36,006 nucleotides of DNA from Pedobacter sp. ASV19 (lineage in GTDB: Bacteria > Bacteroidota > Bacteroidia > Sphingobacteriales > Sphingobacteriaceae): positions 1 to 36,006 of the forward strand of contig NZ_JAELTV010000023.1 in the NCBI RefSeq assembly GCF_016429005.1. Reading direction: 5' to 3'. Position 1 is the first letter of the stretch; each line of letters opens with the position of its first letter. Shown piece after piece: positions 30,148-36,006 of the stretch. The notes beneath the pieces were generated by a model, which saw nothing but the letters and a program-made list of their open reading frames with translations, had not been told where the DNA came from and made no database searches. The translations under genes and the position numbers were made by a program.

Positions 30148-32709
30148 CTAATATTCTCTCTTGGTAGATTCCAAGCCCAACGGAAACAATTCCTTAGAGA
30201 TCTCTTTTTCATGGAGAAAGCAAAGCCGCTCGTACCTGTACTCATTCAATTTTGTGAGGTCATTTAACTTTGAATACATTTCAATAATTAAATTATAAAC
30301 CTGAACACAATGAATATTCAGGTCATTTCTTTTAAAAATAACAAGCGCTTCTTCAGCATGACCGATCGCTCTCACATAATCTCCTCCTTGCTTACTCAAT
30401 TCTGCATTCAGCATTAGAAACAACAACTCCGAATATTTTGTAAAAGCATGACTGTTCCTATCTTTTGAGATCTTAAAAATGAACTGCCTTATTCGTTCCG
30501 CCTTTTTACACTGATCAGATTTAACACCATTTAAGGCCAGTAATAACAACAGGTGGCTGGCAAATGGAGCTCTTTTATAAAATAACCGCGGATGCAGACG
30601 CTGAATTGAATGTATGATCCGCACCGTTTTTTCGGGTGTTCCGTAAAGTGTATTTACAGAAAGCATGAGAATATATTGCACGCCGGCCCAGGTATCTGCC
30701 ATCTCATTGACCAGGGGTCTGAGTTCATCTCCAGCTACGATAAAACCCTCAATTTTCTTCAATAGCGGGCTGAAATGTACCGGAATATTCTGACTCTTGT
30801 TAAATGCAATACGTAAAGCCTCCAGGGGATCAAAATAAGAAGAAGCACATAAGTCCTGACGGCTTTCGAGCTGGATAATTCTTTGTTCTATTTTTTCCTT
30901 ATTCAAACTTAAGATATCCAGGGCAGAGAGAATAGACTGATACAGCAGCCAGTGTTCTTCTTTGTCACAGATATCAATCAACACCATAATAGATTGCTTA
31001 TAGCATGAATCTACAAAATCAAAATTGATGAGCTCTTTGATAATGGCATCATGAAGCTGGTGCTCTTTTAGGGTATCTTTTATTTCCGGATGGAGATTAA
31101 TGGCATACTTCAAGTTTTCAGCAATAAACAGAATTAAATAATTTCTCTCATAATTATTTAAATCCAACTTAAAAATATGACTCAGTGTTACAAAATCTGC
31201 AGTTTTCACCATATATCTGACTGTCCACTGCAGCAAAATAAATCGGACGTGATTACTACTATAAGTTTTATCTATATATTCCAGAAAATGAGCATCTACA
31301 TTTAGATTGAACTTTTCTAAAAGTTCAATAAAGAGAAAATACTCAAAAATATGAGGATATAAAAATCGAACAAACTCTCTGGGATGAAGATTCTGGTACC
31401 GTCTTTCTTCCATTAGGATGCCATCAGATAGAAGTTCCATATAGGCATTTTTAAATGCGGACAATTCAGCTATCAGTAAATCTTTAGCTACAAAATTTTG
31501 AGACTTCCCATAATCTGTAAGCTGTATGATCTTTTTTAAGAAAAGGATCTTCTCTGTATAATAATTGGATTTATAAATCTTCTCTTTGATAAATCTGGAA
31601 ACCAATTCATAAAATGCAATATTGGTATAATAATTTATAAAGGGATCTTCCTCTTTAAGCTGGTAGTAGAGATGAATATGAAAGGGGAACTTTAATTGGG
31701 CTTTGAGTTTTGGATTAATATTTTCATGATCAAAATGTCCGGTATTAGAAATGATCTGCTCCACTTCCCGTTCCGTTAGCGGAGGCACATTGGACACATC
31801 ATTGACATCAAAATAATTTCCTTGAAACCAATTTGCCCTCAGGTAAGCAGAATGCCTCATTCTTTCATAAAAACGGATCCATGAAGTAGAACGCATACTG
31901 AGTACCACTTTAACCAGATTCGTACTGTCTAATGCACAGATAAAATTCAAAATACTATCGAACAACTGGTTTTTAATATCTTTTTTCAGGGCGAGGTCTG
32001 CAAAACCATCTATAATCAGGATAAATTTACCACCACGGGTCTGATGCTGTTCATGCAGATAACCAAGCAGGTCCTTTTTTGCGGATATTCCAAGCTCTGC
32101 CCGAATTTGCGCCTCAAGATCATAATAATCTCCATCTTTCTTAAAAAAGCTATAGGCCTTTACAAAAAGAACATTGGAATCTTTATAGGGTGCATTTTCT
32201 TTATAAAAATAATCTTCAACCAAATGGCTTAGCAAAGTCGTTTTTCCATAACCGGGCTGAGAGATAAAACACATGAAACTAAAGTTACTGTTGTAAAATT
32301 CCTCGAAGTCATGTTCAGCAAACTTTCGGCTGATGGTCATTTCATAAGGCAGGCCTGATCTGTTCCGAATACCTTTCAAGGTAAAATCAGTCGTTTTGCC
32401 AGCGTAATGCCTCAAACTTTCCCAGTCATCCTTATCCTTGTCCTGGGTGTTTTTCTCCCTGGGGATCAGCCTGATCAGTTTTTCATTATCCACATATTCA
32501 AATAATGTTGTTAGTGTAAACTGAGAAAAATTATGCTTCACTACAGCGAAACCAAAAAGCCTTTTTATGGTCGTTTCGCTAACGCTTTTGTTCAGAGCTT
32601 TACTGATTTCTATTGATATTCTTTTGCAGTCTCCAGGGGTAACAGAGCGGATTCCAGCCTTTGATAATATCAAAGATTTTAATTCATTTAGTACAGATGT
32701 TTCATCCAT
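30148..32709 (-). CDS. NACHT-like STAND ATPase with conserved N-terminal domain and TPR-like tail
   Basis: 853 residues, no signal peptide, so cytoplasmic. N-terminus (about 1-75): 'DCKRISIEISKALNKSVSETTIKRLFGFA' plus 'FTLTTLFEYVD', a domain shared by many Bacteroidota proteins and possibly helix-turn-helix-like; its function is not established. P-loop domain: Walker A 'ISQPGYGKTTLLSHL' (Lys156, Thr157; the first Gly of the motif is Ser), Walker B 'KFILIIDGFADL' (Asp234), then 'VKVVLSMRSTSW' resembling sensor 1, the NACHT order. The rest is alpha-helical; about 765-840 look like TPR helices ('GDYVRAIGHAEEALVIFKR', 'VYNLIIEMYSKLNDLTKLNEY'). STAND ATPases are ligand-triggered switches used in gene control (MalT) or phage defence (bNACHT, Avs). 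No nuclease or membrane effector is visible, so a regulatory role is as likely as defence. It is divergent from the adhesin gene. Confidence 0.78.
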   Translation of the reverse strand: MDETSVLNELKSLILSKAGIRSVTPGDCKRISIEISKALNKSVSETTIKRLFGFAVVKHNFSQFTLTTLFEYVDNEKLIRLIPREKNTQDKDKDDWESLRHYAGKTTDFTLKGIRNRSGLPYEMTISRKFAEHDFEEFYNSNFSFMCFISQPGYGKTTLLSHLVEDYFYKENAPYKDSNVLFVKAYSFFKKDGDYYDLEAQIRAELGISAKKDLLGYLHEQHQTRGGKFILIIDGFADLALKKDIKNQLFDSILNFICALDSTNLVKVVLSMRSTSWIRFYERMRHSAYLRANWFQGNYFDVNDVSNVPPLTEREVEQIISNTGHFDHENINPKLKAQLKFPFHIHLYYQLKEEDPFINYYTNIAFYELVSRFIKEKIYKSNYYTEKILFLKKIIQLTDYGKSQNFVAKDLLIAELSAFKNAYMELLSDGILMEERRYQNLHPREFVRFLYPHIFEYFLFIELLEKFNLNVDAHFLEYIDKTYSSNHVRFILLQWTVRYMVKTADFVTLSHIFKLDLNNYERNYLILFIAENLKYAINLHPEIKDTLKEHQLHDAIIKELINFDFVDSCYKQSIMVLIDICDKEEHWLLYQSILSALDILSLNKEKIEQRIIQLESRQDLCASSYFDPLEALRIAFNKSQNIPVHFSPLLKKIEGFIVAGDELRPLVNEMADTWAGVQYILMLSVNTLYGTPEKTVRIIHSIQRLHPRLFYKRAPFASHLLLLLALNGVKSDQCKKAERIRQFIFKISKDRNSHAFTKYSELLFLMLNAELSKQGGDYVRAIGHAEEALVIFKRNDLNIHCVQVYNLIIEMYSKLNDLTKLNEYRYERLCFLHEKEISKELFPLGLESTKREY

Positions 32710-32990
32710 AATAACGTAATAGGGGCGTTAATAATAAGATTTAACTAATATATATGAAAGAAATTAAATATTGGTTTTATAAAAAAAATGAAAAAAAACG
32801 CAGAACAATAGCTAAAAAGCTAAATATCAATTTATTACATCAAAATTTAGTTATTTTAACTTTAAAAATGAACAAAATGAATGGCGAATCGCCAGAAGAA
32901 TCTTAAATGAACAATTCGAACGGGGGTTACGAAGCAATCTATATTTAAACTTGTACGAGTAAAATTAGAATTATTCCAATCCCTATCCCT
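32710..32990. other. AT-rich divergent intergenic region, ATPase gene / adhesin gene
   Basis: 281 bp between the two start codons, strikingly AT-rich. It must hold both promoters. No full TAnnTTTG match was found; TATATTTA near 32940 is one base off. A short palindrome TGGCGAATCGCCA lies at 32882-32894. An open frame of 50 codons (32754-32906), lysine-rich with no recognisable motif, is not accepted as a gene. Confidence 0.45.
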
Positions 32991-35900
32991 ATGAAATGGA
33001 CTTCTACTCTACGTAAAAGCTTAAAAAATGCACTATTTATTTTTTTAAGTCTAGTAGTAATAACGCTGACAAATTCAAAATCGTATGCGCAGGTTAAAAC
33101 TTATGCAACGACAACCCCTTCCAGCGGGTTGGTTGGCTACTATTCCCTTTTGGGTATCCCCACAGTGAATACAAATCCTGGCAGCGATGCAGGAGCAGTG
33201 CTCAACCCAGGAAATGCAGCTACAAGTGACCCGGCGACCTTCGCAACATTAACTTGCAAGTATAACAATATACTGGGCCTTGCTAAAGGCGAAGGAGAAG
33301 CATGGCTTCAGTTGAAATATCCCGCAAGCGTTGCTGCAGGAAAAACGACTTATATAAGGTTCGATACCCCGACCAGTTCCGGATTAAGCCTGGACCTGCT
33401 TGCGATCGTAGGTGACCTTACCGGATTACTAAAGCAGAATCTGGTTGAACTTGATGTATACAAGGGCGCTGATGCTGGAAGTGATGGCACTATTGTAGAT
33501 GCAGCCTCAGTAAGCAGCACCGTTGTAGAAGATGCGCAGGGGAATAACTATTTCGCAGTGACCTCTGCTGTGCCTTATAATTCTGTCCGCGTCAGATTAA
33601 GGTTTAGAGGAAATCTTCTTGGTTTGGCGTTGGGCGCAGCGGTAAACATGAATGTATACAATGGCTCTACTGTTGCCGACCAAAATTGCGCCCCCTCTAT
33701 TTTCACTAACATTGGAGAATCTACGGGATTAAATGTTTCATTAACCAAACTGTTACTCAATCCTCAAAAAGCTATTGACGGAGATATGAATACTTCGTCA
33801 ACTATACAAACCGGATTGGTTGGCCTGGGCGCTACAGCTTCTCAAACTATTTACCTGAATGGTCTTTCTGGCGCAAATGATTATGCTAAGGTTGTCTTAT
33901 CCATTCCGGCCAGCGTACTTAATGTTGATGTATTCAAAACCATAACGGTTCAAGGCTATAACGGCAACACTGCGGTGGGCTCAGAAGTATCGGTGAGCAG
34001 TCTGCTCTCGCTGGATCTACTTGGATTGCTTTCCAATAAACAAAAAGTCCCCATCTTCTTTAAACCTGGTGCAGCCTTTGATCGGGTCAAGATCAAAATC
34101 AATACCGCACTTGCTGTGGGTGGCAACCTCCTTTCGGGAGGCTTAAATGTTTATGAGGTCCAACAAACTGTAGCCAAACCAGCTTTTGGCGGTCTAACAA
34201 ATGGAACAGCCAGCGTTTGTGGAAACCAGGTTTCTCTTTCTGTAAACAATCCAGATCCAAACTTCACTTACAACTGGTACAGGTCTACAGGAAATATCCT
34301 CAATAAAGTCTCTCTTGCTTCTGCTTCCGGATCAACTTACTCAGACAACAATCTGGCACCAGGAACTTATACTTATTATTTGTCCGCACAAAAATCGGGT
34401 TGTGCCGGCGAATCTGACCTAGACAGTGCCAGGATTACGGTTACTGCTATACCTGCTTCTCCAACTGTGGCCACTGTTGCACCAGTTTGTATAGGCTCAA
34501 CAGCTACTGCAACCATCAGTAATCCAGTAACAGGGGTAACTTACAGTTGGTATGCAGCTTCAACGGGCGGAACAGCGCTTGCAACTGGAAATACATTTAC
34601 AACTCCAGCTTTAGCTTCTACAACAACTTACTATGTTGAAGCTTCACAAGGCAGTTGCATCAGTCCAGCAAGAACGGCTGTTACTGCAACAGTAAACCCA
34701 CTTCCTGCAATAGCTCAGATATCCAGCAATAACATCACCATCAGTTCTGGACAAACAGCAACTTTACAGGCTTCAGCCGATGCTGGAAATACCATCAATT
34801 GGTACTCTGCTTCAACCGGAGGCATCCTGCTTTCTTCGGGACCTTCATTTACCACACCAGCCTTGACTGCCACGACTACGTATTATGTGGAAACTCAAAG
34901 TGCAGCAGGATGTGTGAGTGCCACAAGAGTACCCGTTACGGTAACAGTTTCCACTACTCCGGGTAATCCAAACTGTTATGCAGCCAATTCCCAGGAAAGT
35001 GGTATAAATGGATTATTGTGCGTATTGTGCGGTATCGACAATCCAGCAAATTCTGTAGATGCTGATCAAACAAACTTTACCGCCATTAAACTGGCTGTAG
35101 GCGTTGCTGCATCAGGACACCAAACACTTATCTTTGGCAGAACAGGAGTGGCAACTGACAGCATCCGTTTAGACCTGGCCACTCCGGTAGGATTGGCGGA
35201 CCTAGGTGTACTCAATGGCGTTACCGTTAAAGTAATGATGGGTTCTACGGTTGTAAAAACATACACTTTAAATCCATCCCTGCTGAACCTGCAGTTGCTT
35301 AGCGGCAATCGCTTCACAGCAACGTTACTCGCTACAGCTGCGTACGACAGGGTCGATGTCAGTTTCGGTGGACTTGTTAATGCACTCAGCAACCTGAACA
35401 TTTATGGAGCCTCCATTATTGCTCCGAACCCAACCGTTGCTGTAGCAGGATTATCCGCCTGCTCAGGAAGGACCAGCACTTTAACCGCAACACCAAATGG
35501 CGGTACCACTTTAAAATGGTATGCTGCTGCTTCTGGCGGTACGGCACTTGCTTCGGGTAATACCTTTACAACTCCGGTTTTAACTGCAAACACCACCTAT
35601 TATATCGAAGTGCTGAGTGGTACTTGTGCCAATGCACAACGCGTACCGGTAAGCGTAACGGTTAACCCGGCCATCGTTTTTGCTACAACAACCTTAAGCA
35701 ATGCGACTGTTGCTTCTACCTATTCAAAACAGATCAATCCAGCTACTGGAGGAACACCGGCATTTACCTATACGGTGGATCCTTCTACTCCTATGCCTGC
35801 TGGTTTATCTCTGGGTACCAATGGGGCCATTGGAGGCACACCAACTGCTGCTGGTAATTTCACCTTCTCGGTGATTGCTACAGACAGCAAAGGATGTACT

Positions 35901-36006
35901 GCTACTGCTGCCTATACTTTAAGGGTAACTCCAGCGATGGCCTTACCTGCTGCGACTTTACCAAATGGTATTGTTGGAACAGTCTACCCGGTACAAACCC
36001 TTCCCG
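32991..36006 (+). CDS. Large Ig-repeat surface adhesin, N-terminal 1005 codons (3' end beyond window)
   Basis: The frame is open from the ATG at 32991 to the window end. Signal peptide: MKWTSTLRKSLKNALFIFLS, cleavage near SYAQ (about 34). Two related beta-rich modules follow (about 75-245 and 245-395), and a third copy occurs at about 662-810 ('NPANSVDADQTNFTAIKLAV', 'DRVDVSFGGL'). Ig-like repeats at about 396-490, 493-570, 572-655 and 814-895 share the pattern TYSWYAASTGGTALATGNTF, 'TTPAL..TTTYYVE', 'VPVTVTV'. From about 898 a putative-Ig (He_PIG-like) domain starts ('TYSKQINPATGGTPAFTYTV', 'GTPTAAGNFTFSVIATD') and a second begins at the edge. Such proteins are T9SS-exported adhesins in Bacteroidota; a sorting domain is expected downstream but not visible. 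Cysteines pair within repeats. Confidence 0.88.
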   Translation, partial: MKWTSTLRKSLKNALFIFLSLVVITLTNSKSYAQVKTYATTTPSSGLVGYYSLLGIPTVNTNPGSDAGAVLNPGNAATSDPATFATLTCKYNNILGLAKGEGEAWLQLKYPASVAAGKTTYIRFDTPTSSGLSLDLLAIVGDLTGLLKQNLVELDVYKGADAGSDGTIVDAASVSSTVVEDAQGNNYFAVTSAVPYNSVRVRLRFRGNLLGLALGAAVNMNVYNGSTVADQNCAPSIFTNIGESTGLNVSLTKLLLNPQKAIDGDMNTSSTIQTGLVGLGATASQTIYLNGLSGANDYAKVVLSIPASVLNVDVFKTITVQGYNGNTAVGSEVSVSSLLSLDLLGLLSNKQKVPIFFKPGAAFDRVKIKINTALAVGGNLLSGGLNVYEVQQTVAKPAFGGLTNGTASVCGNQVSLSVNNPDPNFTYNWYRSTGNILNKVSLASASGSTYSDNNLAPGTYTYYLSAQKSGCAGESDLDSARITVTAIPASPTVATVAPVCIGSTATATISNPVTGVTYSWYAASTGGTALATGNTFTTPALASTTTYYVEASQGSCISPARTAVTATVNPLPAIAQISSNNITISSGQTATLQASADAGNTINWYSASTGGILLSSGPSFTTPALTATTTYYVETQSAAGCVSATRVPVTVTVSTTPGNPNCYAANSQESGINGLLCVLCGIDNPANSVDADQTNFTAIKLAVGVAASGHQTLIFGRTGVATDSIRLDLATPVGLADLGVLNGVTVKVMMGSTVVKTYTLNPSLLNLQLLSGNRFTATLLATAAYDRVDVSFGGLVNALSNLNIYGASIIAPNPTVAVAGLSACSGRTSTLTATPNGGTTLKWYAAASGGTALASGNTFTTPVLTANTTYYIEVLSGTCANAQRVPVSVTVNPAIVFATTTLSNATVASTYSKQINPATGGTPAFTYTVDPSTPMPAGLSLGTNGAIGGTPTAAGNFTFSVIATDSKGCTATAAYTLRVTPAMALPAATLPNGIVGTVYPVQTLP

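Noticed and set aside
32754-32906. 50-codon open frame between the STAND ATPase and the adhesin
   Set aside because: Lysine- and asparagine-rich as expected from AT-rich DNA, no ribosome-binding site or motif. It could be revisited if ribosome profiling shows a signal.

Overview
The window looks like a chromosomal piece from a Bacteroidota bacterium of the Sphingobacteriaceae type (Pedobacter-like is my best guess, by inference only). The grounds are upstream boxes matching the Bacteroidota sigma factor signal TAnnTTTG, sometimes with TTG about 20 bp further upstream; weak Shine-Dalgarno sites; a type IX secretion (T9SS) sorting domain; a short PID-type C-terminal sorting protein; and the protein style throughout. 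The first 73 bases are not biological: a poly-C run followed by the Nextera transposase mosaic end, so the left edge is a contig end cut inside a gene.

Layout. 74-4540 is a light-response block: the N-terminus of a MerR regulator, a DASH-type cryptochrome, and, divergently, a TIGR01777 epimerase-like protein plus a CPD photolyase. 4537-5978 holds two FKBP-type lipoproteins. 6096-11935 is a fatty-acid beta-oxidation operon, MarR regulator-fadN-fadA-fadE, with a clear promoter and a palindromic operator candidate. 12067-13389 is an OmpA-family protein, followed by gamma-glutamyltransferase and a long-chain acyl-CoA ligase whose ends overlap (13467-16932). 17781-18263 is a small outer-membrane barrel and 18335-20125 an M61 peptidase with a PDZ domain. 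20338-25848 is a complete tripartite RND efflux pump (adaptor, inner-membrane pump, outer-membrane channel), followed closely by an N-acetylglucosamine kinase-like gene. 26718-36006 is a surface-protein region: a tightly coupled three-gene operon (LamG-type surface protein, a separate small protein carrying the T9SS signal, a 63-residue sorting-tail protein), a NACHT-like STAND ATPase, and the first 1005 codons of a large Ig-repeat adhesin that runs off the window.

The least conventional content is in three places. First, a family of roughly 120-bp palindromic repeats occurs in both long gaps between divergent genes (1793-2200 and 17024-17240). Stem arms differ between copies yet stay complementary, which suggests selection on the fold. 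Second, a separate imperfect palindrome of about 135 bp lies at 17312-17447. Third, the 26.7-36 kb region pairs a STAND ATPase, which has a possible DNA-binding-like N-terminus and TPR-like C-terminus, with a T9SS substrate that appears divided into two independently exported polypeptides and a mini sorting protein. No tRNA, rRNA, CRISPR array, transposase or prophage was recognised.
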